A DNA stretch of 40,366 nt from Solirubrobacteraceae bacterium (GTDB lineage: Bacteria > Actinomycetota > Thermoleophilia > Solirubrobacterales > Solirubrobacteraceae). Made by a program: the position numbers and the translations under genes. The notes below the pieces were generated by a model. That model did no database searches, was not told the origin of the DNA, and worked only from the letters and a program-made list of their open reading frames with translations. This document shows positions 30,073 to 38,107 of this stretch, in pieces; positions within the stretch are counted from its first letter, which is position 1; each line of letters opens with the position of its first letter. Where the stretch lies: the NCBI GenBank assembly GCA_030690545.1, contig JAUYGN010000097.1, positions 1 through 40,366 of the forward strand, written 5' to 3'.

Positions 30073-30444
30073 ATGAAGATGGTGATCGCCTACATCCGCC
30101 ACGAGGCATTCGAGCCGATTCGCTCCGACCTGCTCGTCAAGGGCTTCCCCTCGCTGTCGGTCAGCGAGGTCAAGGGCTCCGGGCGCCAGCGGGGCATCAC
30201 GGAGCGCTACCGCGGTGCCGAGCTGACGAACTACCTGCGACCGAAGGTGAAGATCGAATGCGTCGTCGCCGGCGGCGACGTGCGCCTCGTCGTCGACACG
30301 ATCCTCAAGCACGCGCGCACCGGCGGCGTCGGCGACGGCAAGGTCTTCGTCCTGCCCGTCGAGGAGGCCTACCGCGTCCGCACGGGCGAAGCCGGCGAGG
30401 AGATCCTGCAGACGCACCCCGACGCGTCGAGCAGCGTGACGTGA
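30073..30444 (+). CDS. PII family signal protein lacking Tyr51
   Basis: A 123-residue GlnB/GlnK-like trimeric signal protein that normally senses 2-oxoglutarate and ATP/ADP. Landmarks are VSEVKGSGRQRGITERYRGAE (T-loop base and loop), PKVKIECVV and TGGVGDGKVFVLPVEEAYRVRTGEAGEE. Position 51, the tyrosine uridylylated in proteobacteria and adenylylated in actinobacteria, is leucine here; Tyr46 is kept and a Tyr lies at 54. There is no amtB or glnD next to it, unlike the usual actinobacterial amtB-glnK-glnD operon. The start ATG 30073 has TGAGGT upstream. Confidence 0.88.
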   Translation: MKMVIAYIRHEAFEPIRSDLLVKGFPSLSVSEVKGSGRQRGITERYRGAELTNYLRPKVKIECVVAGGDVRLVVDTILKHARTGGVGDGKVFVLPVEEAYRVRTGEAGEEILQTHPDASSSVT

Positions 30445-30454
30445 CGCGCGTTCG

Positions 30455-30847
30455 CTAGCCGCGCAGGTCGCGGTACGTCAGCACGACGCGGCCGAGCACG
30501 ACGACGTCGCCGTCGTGCAGCTCGGCCTCGTCGACGCGGCGGCCGTTGACGACGGTCCCGTTCGTGCTGCGATCGTCGAGGATCCGCAACCGGCCCGCGC
30601 GCGCCACGACGATCGCGTGACGCGCCGAGACCGTGTGGTCGTCGAGGCGCACGTCGGCCGTCATGCCGCGGCCGACGTGCGTGACGTCGGCCGTCAGCGC
30701 GAAGGACTCGTCGCCGCAGACGAGATAGCGGCCCGGTGCGAGCTCGTGGGTGCCCGGGTGGCCGCGCTGGGCGTCGCCCCGCGGCGGGACGCTGATGACC
30801 GCGGTGGGTTCCTCGATTGCGGGCAGCTTGCGGAGATCGGTCGACAC
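30455..30847 (-). CDS. FHA-domain protein
   Basis: A 130-residue protein with a single forkhead-associated domain (about 35-130): THVGRGMTADVRLDDHTVSARHAIVV, then LRILDDRSTNGTVVNGRRV, which contain the phosphothreonine-binding Gly-Arg, Ser-x-x-His and Asn-Gly residues. FHA proteins read Ser/Thr-kinase phosphorylation. The short N-terminal tail has TAVISVPPRG, in which a Thr could itself be phosphorylated. I chose GTG 30847; the frame stays open upstream but is Arg-rich shadow sequence. It diverges from the exported protein gene at 30975. Confidence 0.85.
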   Translation of the reverse strand: MSTDLRKLPAIEEPTAVISVPPRGDAQRGHPGTHELAPGRYLVCGDESFALTADVTHVGRGMTADVRLDDHTVSARHAIVVARAGRLRILDDRSTNGTVVNGRRVDEAELHDGDVVVLGRVVLTYRDLRG

Positions 30848-30910
30848 CGTCCGCCCACTCCAGCGCGCGCGCCTCAAGCGGGGCTTAAGACTGCGCTGGT
30901 CACGAGCGAG

Positions 30911-30932
30911 TTCGTACGTGCTTCTTACGTTC
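30911..30932 (+). promoter_or_regulatory. Tandem 11-bp direct repeat upstream of the exported protein gene
   Basis: TTCGTACGTGC and TTCTTACGTTC lie head to tail with no gap, matching at 9 of 11 positions. Direct repeats of one helical turn are typical binding sites of OmpR/PhoP-class regulators. They lie 43-64 bases upstream of ATG 30975, inside the 127-base spacer shared with the FHA gene. Confidence 0.35.
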
Positions 30933-30974
30933 GGCTGGGAACGTCGCGGCCACTGAACGAAGAGAGGACGCTTC

Positions 30975-31739
30975 ATGAGCCCACGACGGATCGCGGTGAT
31001 CGCCCTGGCCGGCGTGCTGATCGCCGGCGGCACGACGGCGGCGATCGCCGCCGTGACGAAGGACGATGCCAAGCAGGCCGAGCAGGCCATCCTCGACGAC
31101 GCCGCCGAGCGGTTGGACGTCGCGCCCGACAAGCTGCGCGAGGCGCTCGCGCAGGCCCGCGACGCGCAGCTCGATCAGGCCGTCGAGGACGGCGACCTGA
31201 CGCGCAAGCAGGCCGACGCGATCAAGGCCGCGCGCGAGCGCTCCGGCCACGTGCTCGGCGGCCCGCCCGGCGTGCCGGGCAAGGGCGGCGCGCCACGGCC
31301 GCGCGGCGCTCCGTTCGGGCCCGGAGGCCCCGGCCCGCACGGCTTCGGCCCGCGTCGCGAGCTCGGAGCGGACCTCGCCGAGGCGCTCGGCACGACGCCG
31401 CAGAAGCTGCGCGAGCAGCTGCGCTCGGGCACGTCGGTCGCCGACATCGCCAAGGCCAACGGCAAGACGCTCGCCGGCGTGCGCAGCGCGATCAAGGCTG
31501 CTGCGAAGACGCGCGCCGACACGGCGGTCGCCGACGGCGACCTGACCCGCAGGCAGGCCGACGCGATCCTCGAGCGCCTCGACAAGCGCCTGGAGAAGCT
31601 CGACGCCGTCCGAGCGCTCGGGCCGCGCGGCGCCCGCCGCCGCGGGGCCAAGCCGCCGGCGGGCGCGATCCGTCCCGGCGCGCTGACGCCCGGCCAGGAC
31701 CCGGTCGAGCTCGTGCAGCCGCGCGCCACCCACAGCTGA
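30975..31739 (+). CDS. Exported helical repeat protein of unknown function
   Basis: A 254-residue protein with an N-terminal signal or anchor (IAVIALAGVLIAGGTTAAIAA). After it come two similar helical modules, LDVAPDKLREALAQARDAQLDQAVEDGDLTRKQADAIKAARE (about 48-90) and LGTTPQKLREQL...TRADTAVADGDLTRRQADAILERL. A Gly/Pro-rich linker (about 95-125) joins them, and the C-terminal tail is Pro/Arg-rich. The repeats resemble calcium-independent helical modules seen in many Gram-positive exported proteins, but I do not know the function. The start has an AGAGAGG ribosome binding site. A strong terminator follows. Confidence 0.8.
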   Translation: MSPRRIAVIALAGVLIAGGTTAAIAAVTKDDAKQAEQAILDDAAERLDVAPDKLREALAQARDAQLDQAVEDGDLTRKQADAIKAARERSGHVLGGPPGVPGKGGAPRPRGAPFGPGGPGPHGFGPRRELGADLAEALGTTPQKLREQLRSGTSVADIAKANGKTLAGVRSAIKAAAKTRADTAVADGDLTRRQADAILERLDKRLEKLDAVRALGPRGARRRGAKPPAGAIRPGALTPGQDPVELVQPRATHS

Positions 31740-31760
31740 CGAGCGCGACGCGCGATCGAT

Positions 31761-31795
31761 CCGCCGGGCGGGACGACCTCCCGCCCGCCCGGCGG
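31761..31795 (+). terminator. GC-rich terminator hairpin
   Basis: CCGCCGGGCGGGA (31761-31773) pairs with the reverse complement at 31779-31795 across a 5-base loop, with a 4-base GGCG bulge. It lies 22 bases after the exported protein's stop. Confidence 0.7.
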
Positions 31796-31850
31796 CGCGA
31801 GCGCTCGTCGCACGCGACGCTGACGCACGGGCCGGCGCAGCTGGGTTAGG

Positions 31851-32636
31851 GTGCCGCCGGTGCTGAAGAAGGTGCTGCTTCGAGCAGGGACGGTCGTCGT
31901 CGGGCTGTGCGTCGTCGCGGGTGGCGCGTATGCCGTCAAGACGCTGCTCGACGGCGACGGCGAGACGGAGGCGGTCTCCAGCGCGCCGTTGCGCGTGACG
32001 GCGCTCGCGCCCGGCACGTTCGCGGCCGCGCACCCGTTCGCGCCGTACTACGTCGTGCCGCGCACGCGCTTCGCGAGCCCGTCGGACCTCACGCGAGCGG
32101 CGCGCAACAACCTGCTGACCAAGCCCGCGAGCGCGCTCACGAAGGGCGCGATGGCGGGCAGCCCGCAGATCGTGCGCCTGTCGCTGCGAGCGACGTCGGA
32201 CGATCCGGTCACGGTCGAGGCTGTGCGCTTCAAGGTCGTCAGCGACGCCGCCCCGCTGCGCGGCTGGTACACGGCGCTGCGCAACTGCGCGGTCGAGCCG
32301 GTGCGCCGCGCGCGGCTCAGCCTCGACTCCGAGCGCGGCGGCGTGCGCTACCTCGGTCCCGACGACGCCGCGTCGGAGACGCTCGGCCTGAAGGTCGAGC
32401 GGGGAGCCCCGCAGATCCTCGAGCTGCAGGCCGCGACGAGCGAGCACCGCGTCGCCTGGACCGCCGAGCTGTCGCTGCGCGACGAGGACGGCAACGCGTC
32501 GAGCGTCGTCGTCGACGACGACGGCGATCCGTTCCGGGTCACGTCGCGCAGCGACGCCGAGGTGTACCGGCCGATCTACGGCGCGTCGGGGATCATCGGC
32601 TACTCCCGCGCCCGCACGGTCGCCGACTGCGAGTGA
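31851..32636 (+). CDS. Membrane-anchored protein of unknown function
   Basis: A 261-residue protein: a basic N-terminus (LKKVLLRAG), one hydrophobic segment (about 13-30, TVVVGLCVVAGGAYAV), then an extracytoplasmic domain of about 225 residues. That domain is rich in beta-type segments (QIVRLSLRATSDDPVTVEAVRFKVV, GAPQILELQAATSEHRVAWTAELSL) and reads like an immunoglobulin-like or DUF domain. Two Cys residues (RNCAVEP and the C-terminal ADCE) could form a disulphide. No family is recognised. GTG 31851 is used; GTG 31860, directly before LKKVLL, is equally likely. Confidence 0.7.
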   Translation: MPPVLKKVLLRAGTVVVGLCVVAGGAYAVKTLLDGDGETEAVSSAPLRVTALAPGTFAAAHPFAPYYVVPRTRFASPSDLTRAARNNLLTKPASALTKGAMAGSPQIVRLSLRATSDDPVTVEAVRFKVVSDAAPLRGWYTALRNCAVEPVRRARLSLDSERGGVRYLGPDDAASETLGLKVERGAPQILELQAATSEHRVAWTAELSLRDEDGNASSVVVDDDGDPFRVTSRSDAEVYRPIYGASGIIGYSRARTVADCE

Positions 32637-32724
32637 GCGAGGCGCACGCGGCGGCGCCGACGCGAGCGTCCGCGCCGCCGAGCGAGCAACCCTCGGCGGC
32701 TGACGCTGGCACGACACGCGAGAC

Positions 32725-32763
32725 GGTGCGAGTTTCGGCGGCTCACGTACCGAAGCTCGCACC
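32725..32763. terminator. Bidirectional terminator between convergent genes
   Basis: GGTGCGAGTTTCGG (32725-32738) pairs with CCGAAGCTCGCACC (32750-32763), 13 Watson-Crick pairs and one G-T, around an 11-base loop. It sits between the stops at 32636 and 32778. Confidence 0.7.
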
Positions 32764-32777
32764 GCGACGCGGGCTGA

Positions 32778-33374
32778 TCAGCCGGCGTCGCGCTTGCTCA
32801 TCCGCAGCAGGCCCACGAGCAGGTCGACGTGGCCGAGCGCGTCGTCGAGCGCGTGGTGGGTCTTGGAGTCCTTCGGGCCGAGCAGCGCGCTCGGCATGCG
32901 GCGCTTGATCGCGTCGCGCACGGCGCTGTCGGCCACTGCGGCGTAGGCGGACTTCATGTCGTAGTGCGCCGACTGGCCGAACGGGCTGCGACCGGCGAAC
33001 TCGTGCAGGTAGTGCTGCGTGAAGCTCCAGACGAAGCCGAGCGGATAGGCCGCCAGCACCGGCAGCGCGTCGTGCTCGGCGGCGAGGCCGTCGACCCAGG
33101 CGGCGAACTCGGGCAGCGCCTCCTGCGGCGGGCGCCCGTCGCGCTCGAGCTGCGCGCGATCGAAGCCCGTCACGCGCAGCGCCTTCTCGACGTAGCGGTC
33201 GGTGATCGGCCGCAGCACGGCGTAGAACGTCTGCGCCTCGGCATCGAGCGCGACGACGCCGCCGTCCTCGTCGCGGAGCGCCGCCGCGCAGGCGCCGAGC
33301 GAGATCATCGAGCTCGTGCCCGGCACGTGGCCGTCGGGCTCGACGTCGACGGAGAGGTACAGCTCGCGCGTCAT
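32778..33374 (-). CDS. DEDD-family 3'-5' exonuclease
   Basis: A 198-residue RNase H-fold exonuclease. LYLSVDVEPDGHVPGTSSMISLGACAA carries the first two acidic residues (Asp and Glu) of the DEDD set and the SMISLG motif of a bacterial 3'-5' exoribonuclease-like subfamily. PLGFVWSFTQHYLHEF precedes the third motif, and KTHHALDDALGHVDLLVGLL holds the final His and Asp. The substrate could be RNA or DNA ends. ATG 33374 is chosen because the domain starts at once; upstream frame is shadow. Confidence 0.8.
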   Translation of the reverse strand: MTRELYLSVDVEPDGHVPGTSSMISLGACAAALRDEDGGVVALDAEAQTFYAVLRPITDRYVEKALRVTGFDRAQLERDGRPPQEALPEFAAWVDGLAAEHDALPVLAAYPLGFVWSFTQHYLHEFAGRSPFGQSAHYDMKSAYAAVADSAVRDAIKRRMPSALLGPKDSKTHHALDDALGHVDLLVGLLRMSKRDAG

Positions 33375-33525
33375 CGCCGGGAGCGTGACAGAGGTGCGGG
33401 CGCCGTGTGATCGAACCTCGCAGCACGGGGGCTGTCCCCACCACAGGACGCCGGCAGGCACGACCGACGTCCTTCCCACGGGCCGCGTAGATTCCGTCTC
33501 TGCACCCGACGCAGCGTTCGGAGCG

Positions 33526-33999
33526 ATGACGACGATGACGACGCACACAGCCACCCCGCCGCCAGAGATGCCCGCGCCTCGGCGCGACCGGCCCCCGCGC
33601 TCGCCGGTCCGCAACTTCGTGCGCCACTACGCGGAGATGGTGGTCGCGATGTTCCTCGGAATGTTCGCGCTCTGGTTCGCGCTGACGGCGCCGCTCGAGC
33701 TCGCGGGCGTCGACGTCTCCGGCTGGGACGCCGACGCCCCGGCGCTGCTGCTGCTCGGCATGGCCTTCGCGATGACCGCTCCGATGGTCGCGTGGATGCG
33801 CTATCGCCGGCGCGCGTGGGCGCGAGCGTGGGAGATGGCCGCTGCGATGTTCGTGCCGACCTTCGTCCTCGTCGGGTTGCTGTGGGCCGGCGCTCAGACG
33901 GACGTCGACGCGCTGCTGGAGCTCCAGCACCTCGTGATGTTCCCCAGCATGCTCGCGGTCATGCTGCTGCGCCGGCACGCGTACACGGGCGACGACTGA
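33526..33999 (+). CDS. Four-helix membrane protein of unknown function
   Basis: A 157-residue protein. A Pro/Arg-rich cytosolic N-terminus (about 1-30) is followed by four predicted membrane segments: VVAMFLGMFALWFAL, LLLLGMAFAMTAPMVAWM, AMFVPTFVLVGLLWAG and LVMFPSMLAVMLLRR. Several Met residues and a conserved-looking NFVRHYAEMVVAM segment lie at or in the helices, and a YRRRAWARAWEM loop connects helices 2 and 3. I do not recognise a function. It diverges from the exonuclease gene and converges with glcF across a hairpin. Confidence 0.75.
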   Translation: MTTMTTHTATPPPEMPAPRRDRPPRSPVRNFVRHYAEMVVAMFLGMFALWFALTAPLELAGVDVSGWDADAPALLLLGMAFAMTAPMVAWMRYRRRAWARAWEMAAAMFVPTFVLVGLLWAGAQTDVDALLELQHLVMFPSMLAVMLLRRHAYTGDD

Positions 34000-34004
34000 G
34001 CGTC

Positions 34005-34025
34005 GCCGGCGGACGACCCGCCGGC
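34005..34025. terminator. Hairpin between convergent genes
   Basis: GCCGGCGG (34005-34012) and CCGCCGGC (34018-34025) form a perfect 8-bp stem with a 5-base loop between the stops at 33999 and 34032. Confidence 0.6.
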
Positions 34026-34031
34026 AAGACG

Positions 34032-35342
34032 TCAGCGACGCAGCCGGGGCAGCCGGCGCTTGCGCTGCCCACCCTCGATCGAGCGCGCCAGCAGCTGCAT
34101 CGGGTGCAGCAGCGGCAGCGGCCGACCCTTGCGCTGCAGGTGCGCGACGATCTGCAGCGTGCAGCCGGGGTTCGCCGCGGCGATCACGTCGGCGCCGGTC
34201 GCCAGCAGGTTGTCGGCCTTGCGCGCGCCGAGCTCGCCGGCGGCCTCTGGCCGCGTCAGGTTGTAGATCCCCGCCGAGCCGCAGCACAGCTCCCACTCGG
34301 CCGGCTCGACGAGCTCGAGCCCCGGGATCGTGCGCAGCAGCTGGCGCGGCTGCGCGCGGACGTTCTGCGCGTGCGCGAGATGGCAGGCGTCGTGGTAGGC
34401 GACCGTCAGCTCGACGCGATGGCGCTTGGCACGCGGCGGCACCGAGGCGAGCAGCTCGTGGACGTCGCGAGCGCGCGCCGAGAGCGCAGCCGCGCGCTCG
34501 GCCCATGCCGGGTCGTCGCGCAGCAGGTGGCCGTAGTCCTTGATCGCCGAGCCGCAGCCGGCGGCGTTGACGACGACGTGGTCGAAGGCCTCGAAGGCCT
34601 CGATCGTCGCCTTCGCGAGCGGCAGCGACTCGTCCTCCTGACCGGCGTGCAGGCCGAGCGCGCCGCAGCAGCGCGGCGCGCGCGGCGCATGGACCTCGAA
34701 GCCCTCGGCGGCGAGCACGGCGACCGTCGCCGCGTTGACGTCGCCGAAGTAGGCGCGCTGGACGCAGCCCTGCAGGAAGCCGACGGTGCCGCGCCGCTCG
34801 CCGATCGCGCGGGTCACCGCCGGCAGGCGGCGGACGCCGTCGCGCAGGCGCAGCGGCGGCGCCAGCTCGGACAGCGTGCGCAGCAGCGGCGAGCGTCCGA
34901 CGAGGCGCGAGCGCTGGGCCCACTTGGCGAGCCCCGAGCGCCGGTAGGCGACGATCAGCGGCACCGTCGCGCGCAGGCGACCGGGGTAGGGGAACGTCGA
35001 GAACAGCACGCGGCGCAGCAGCCGCTCGCGCGCCGTGCGCGGATGCTGGCGCTCGACCTGCTGGCGCGTGTCCTCGATCAGCAGGTCGTAGCGCACGCCC
35101 GACGGGCAGGCCGTCACGCAGGCCATGCAGCCCAGGCAGTTGTCGAAGTGGCCGACCATCGTGTCGGTCAGCACGCTGTCGGGCTGCAGCCCCTCGCTCA
35201 TCAGCACGATCCGCCCGCGCGGCGAGTCCATCTCCTCGTTCCAGAGCACGTACGTCGGGCACGTCGGCAGGCAGAAGCCGCAGTGCACGCAGTCCTCGAT
35301 GAGGTCGACCTCGGGCGGCTTGTGGGTGTCGAAGGCGGCCAT
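34032..35342 (-). CDS. glcF: Glycolate oxidase iron-sulfur subunit GlcF
   Basis: Electron-transfer subunit of glycolate (or D-lactate-type) dehydrogenase. The 436-residue protein has two 4Fe-4S motifs, CVHCGFCLPTCPTY (about 18-31) and CLGCMACVTACPSG (about 68-81), then two CCG domains with CCGALGLHAG and CCGSAGIYNL, the GlcF/LutA/HdrB-type cysteine-rich fold. It is the third gene of glcD-glcE-glcF, separated from glcE by 8 bases. The start ATG 35342 has little ribosome binding site, so coupling to glcE is likely. Confidence 0.92.
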   Translation of the reverse strand: MAAFDTHKPPEVDLIEDCVHCGFCLPTCPTYVLWNEEMDSPRGRIVLMSEGLQPDSVLTDTMVGHFDNCLGCMACVTACPSGVRYDLLIEDTRQQVERQHPRTARERLLRRVLFSTFPYPGRLRATVPLIVAYRRSGLAKWAQRSRLVGRSPLLRTLSELAPPLRLRDGVRRLPAVTRAIGERRGTVGFLQGCVQRAYFGDVNAATVAVLAAEGFEVHAPRAPRCCGALGLHAGQEDESLPLAKATIEAFEAFDHVVVNAAGCGSAIKDYGHLLRDDPAWAERAAALSARARDVHELLASVPPRAKRHRVELTVAYHDACHLAHAQNVRAQPRQLLRTIPGLELVEPAEWELCCGSAGIYNLTRPEAAGELGARKADNLLATGADVIAAANPGCTLQIVAHLQRKGRPLPLLHPMQLLARSIEGGQRKRRLPRLRR

Positions 35343-35350
35343 CAGGAGCG

Positions 35351-36517
35351 TCAGATCCCGCCCACGAAGATGCCGGGGTTGCAGGTCGCGAGCGGATCGA
35401 AGCGCTCCTTGACGCGCCGCATCAGCACGAGCCCAGCGTCGTGCGGGTGGTCCCACGGGTCGAGGTGGGCGCGCACCGAGGCGGGCGCGTCGAGCACGAC
35501 GCAGGGCGCCGGCGCGAGCACGTTGCGCAGGCGCGCGACCGCGGTCACGAGCTCACCGGGCGCGGCCGCCGGCAGCGCGATCCACCAGACGCCGAGCGCG
35601 GCGCGGCCGACGAGCGTGGCGCCCGCGATCTGCGCCGCCACGCAGGCGTCGGCGAGCCCCGTCGGGCGGCCGGAGACGCGCACGACCGCGCCGCCGTCGA
35701 GCGAGCGCTGGGCGGCGCGCTGCGCCGCCCACAGCGCCTCGTCGTCCTCGGCCGTCGCGGCCTCGACCCCGAGGCCGGCGAGCAGGCGCTCGGCGGCGAG
35801 CGCCTGCTCGTGCGCCGCGACGCCGGCGAAGCGGGCCAGCACCGCGCCGGTCGGCGCCTGCCAGCGCACGTCGAGCGCCTGCGCCTCCAGCGAGCTCGAG
35901 GCGAGCGCGATCGCCGCGCGCTGCAGCGTCCCGAGGTCGTCCGTCGTGCCGGTCGCCGTCGCCTGCGCGGGCGGGCGCGGATGCAGCCGGACGGCGAGCT
36001 CGCAGATCACCCCGAGCGTCCCGAACGCGCCGGTGAAGAGCTTCGGCAGGTCGTAGCCGGCGACGTTCTTGATGACCTTCCCGCCCGCGCGGGCGAGCGT
36101 GCCGTCGGGCAGCGCGACGGTGATCCCGAGCACGAGGTCGCGCGCGGCGCCGTAGCGATGGCGAAGCGGACCGCAGTCCGCCGTCGCGACGGCGCCGCCG
36201 ATCGTCGCCGCGTCGCCCTCGCCGAGCGGCGGGTCGAGCGCGAGCATCTGGTCCGCCGAGGCGAACGCGTCCTGCAGCTCGCGCAGCGAGGCGCCCGGCT
36301 GCACGACGGCGGTGAAGTCACCGCGGTTGTGCTCGACGATCGCGTCCAGCGCGGTCGTGCGCAGCTGCACGGCGCAGTCGACGCCGGGACCGCCCCACGG
36401 CTTCGTGCCGGCGCCGGCGATCCGCACGGCGAGGCCCTCGCCGGCGCAGGCGCGCAGCAGGTGCGCCGCCTCCTCTGCGCTCGGCGGCGTCTGCGTGCGC
36501 GTCGCCTGGGCGCTCAA
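35351..36517 (-). CDS. glcE: Glycolate oxidase FAD-binding subunit GlcE
   Basis: A 388-residue FAD-binding_4 domain protein. It has RIAGAGTKPWGG near the N-terminus, VVQPGASLRELQDAF, IGGAVATADCGPLRHRYGAARDLVLG and GGKVIKNVAGYDLPKLFTGAFGTLGVI, the GlcE version of the flavin-binding loops. The C-terminal half ends with the FDPLATCNPGIF motif of this family. I place the start at TTG 36517, which overlaps the glcD stop (TTGA). An upstream in-frame extension to 36583 would overlap glcD by 70 bases. Confidence 0.92.
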   Translation of the reverse strand: MSAQATRTQTPPSAEEAAHLLRACAGEGLAVRIAGAGTKPWGGPGVDCAVQLRTTALDAIVEHNRGDFTAVVQPGASLRELQDAFASADQMLALDPPLGEGDAATIGGAVATADCGPLRHRYGAARDLVLGITVALPDGTLARAGGKVIKNVAGYDLPKLFTGAFGTLGVICELAVRLHPRPPAQATATGTTDDLGTLQRAAIALASSSLEAQALDVRWQAPTGAVLARFAGVAAHEQALAAERLLAGLGVEAATAEDDEALWAAQRAAQRSLDGGAVVRVSGRPTGLADACVAAQIAGATLVGRAALGVWWIALPAAAPGELVTAVARLRNVLAPAPCVVLDAPASVRAHLDPWDHPHDAGLVLMRRVKERFDPLATCNPGIFVGGI

Positions 36518-38001
36518 AACCGCTCCGCGATGCCGTCGCGCTCGAGCGGGTGGCGACGGTACGGGCCGGGCACCTCGCCGCACAGCCGCGGCGTCGGCAT
36601 CAGCTTGCCGGGGTTCGCCAGGCCGCGCGGGTCGAAGGCACAGCGCAGGTGCTGGAAGGCGGCGAGGTCGGGTTCCTCGAACATCCGCGGCATGTAGCGC
36701 TTCTTGTCGACCCCGACGCCGTGCTCGCCGGTGATCGAGCCGCCCGCGTCGACGCAGGCCTCGACGATCCTGCCGGCGAGCTCCTCGGCGTGCTCGGCCT
36801 GCGCCTCGCCGTCGTAGAGGACGAGCGGGTGCAGGTTGCCGTCGCCGGCGTGGAAGACGTTCGCGACGCGCAGCCCGTACTCGTCCGACAGCGCGCTGAT
36901 CCGCGCGAGCACCTCGGGCAGCTTCGTGCGCGGGATGACGCCGTCCTGGACGTAGTAGTTCGGCGCGAGGCGACCCATCGCGGCGAACGCCGCCTTGCGC
37001 GTGCGCCAGATCAGCGCGCGCTCGGCGGCGTCGGCGGCGATCCGGATGCCGGTCGCGCCGTTGCGCTCGCAGATCGCGACGACGTCATCGAAGCGCGCCT
37101 CGCACTCGAGCTGCGAGCCGTCGAGCTCGACGATCAGGGCGGCGCCGGCGTCGGTCGGGAAGCCCGCGCCGACGGCCTGCTCGGCGGCCTGGATCGTGAG
37201 GTTGTCCATCATCTCGATCGCGCCCGGCACGACGCCGCCGGAGACGATCTCCGAGACCGTCTCGCCGGCCTCGCCGGTCGTGTCGAAGAAGGCGACCATC
37301 GTCTCGATCGTCTCGGGCACCGGCACGACGCGCAGCCAGATCTTCGTGCAGATCCCGAGCGTCCCCTCCGAGCCGACGAACGCGCCGAGCAGGTCGTAGC
37401 CGGGCACGTCGAGCTCGTGGCCGCCGAGCGTCACGACCTCGCCGTCGGCGAGCACGACCTCCAGGCCGGTGACGTAGTTCGTCGTGAAGCCGTACTTGAA
37501 GCAGTGCGCGCCGCCCGAGTTCTCGGCGACGTTGCCGCCGATCGAGCAGACGATCTGCGACGACGGGTCCGGCGGGTAGAAGTGCGTCGGCCCGACGGCG
37601 AGGCCGACCTCGGTGTTCGTCACGCCCGGCTCGACGACGATCCGACCGTTGCCGATGTCGACCTCGAGCACGCGGCGCATGCGGGTGACGGCGATCAGCA
37701 CGCCCTCGCGCACCGGCAGCGCGCCGCCCGACAGGCCCGATCCCGCGCCGCGCGCGACCCACGGCACGCCCGCGTCCGAGCAGGCGCGCACGACGTCGCG
37801 CACCTCGACGGCGCTGCCGGGCAGGACGACCGCGCCCGGCGTGACGCGGTACTGCAGCAGCCCGTCGGATTCGTAGGTGCGCAGCTGGATCGGCTCGGTC
37901 AGGACGTGCTCGCGGCCGCAGATCGCACGCAGGCGCTCGAGCAGCGCGTGGTCCAGTGCAGGCGGCACGGTCGGGGGGATGTTCGTGACGGGCAGGGACA
38001 C
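36514..38001 (-). CDS. glcD: Glycolate oxidase catalytic subunit GlcD
   Basis: FAD-dependent 2-hydroxyacid oxidase subunit, 495 residues. The flavin-binding region has VARGAGSGLSGGALPV (about 84-99), VEPGVTNTEVGLAV, SSQIVCSIGGNVAENSGGAHCFKYG and LLGAFVGSEGTLGI. The C-terminal FAD-oxidase part carries VFHAGDGNLHPL and TGEHGVGVDKKRYM (conserved histidines), and ends with DPRGLANPGKL. With glcE and glcF it forms a three-subunit membrane-associated glycolate oxidase that converts glycolate to glyoxylate; D-lactate is an alternative substrate. GTG 38001 is the start; the ribosome binding site is weak. Confidence 0.94.
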   Translation of the reverse strand: MSLPVTNIPPTVPPALDHALLERLRAICGREHVLTEPIQLRTYESDGLLQYRVTPGAVVLPGSAVEVRDVVRACSDAGVPWVARGAGSGLSGGALPVREGVLIAVTRMRRVLEVDIGNGRIVVEPGVTNTEVGLAVGPTHFYPPDPSSQIVCSIGGNVAENSGGAHCFKYGFTTNYVTGLEVVLADGEVVTLGGHELDVPGYDLLGAFVGSEGTLGICTKIWLRVVPVPETIETMVAFFDTTGEAGETVSEIVSGGVVPGAIEMMDNLTIQAAEQAVGAGFPTDAGAALIVELDGSQLECEARFDDVVAICERNGATGIRIAADAAERALIWRTRKAAFAAMGRLAPNYYVQDGVIPRTKLPEVLARISALSDEYGLRVANVFHAGDGNLHPLVLYDGEAQAEHAEELAGRIVEACVDAGGSITGEHGVGVDKKRYMPRMFEEPDLAAFQHLRCAFDPRGLANPGKLMPTPRLCGEVPGPYRRHPLERDGIAERF

Positions 38002-38070
38002 GGGGACGGCCGGGGAAGGGTACGCGACGCGCGCTCAAGCACTCCTAAGGGCTTCCGTCGGGTCGAGCGC

Positions 38071-38085
38071 GTACCGTCGCGGTAC
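38071..38085. promoter_or_regulatory. Perfect short palindrome upstream of the pRiA4b-family gene
   Basis: GTACCG/CGGTAC with a 3-base centre, 23-37 bases upstream of ATG 38108 and 70 bases upstream of glcD. An operator in the shared spacer is possible. Confidence 0.3.
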
Positions 38086-38107
38086 CGACGCGGGCGAGAG
38101 GAGCGAC

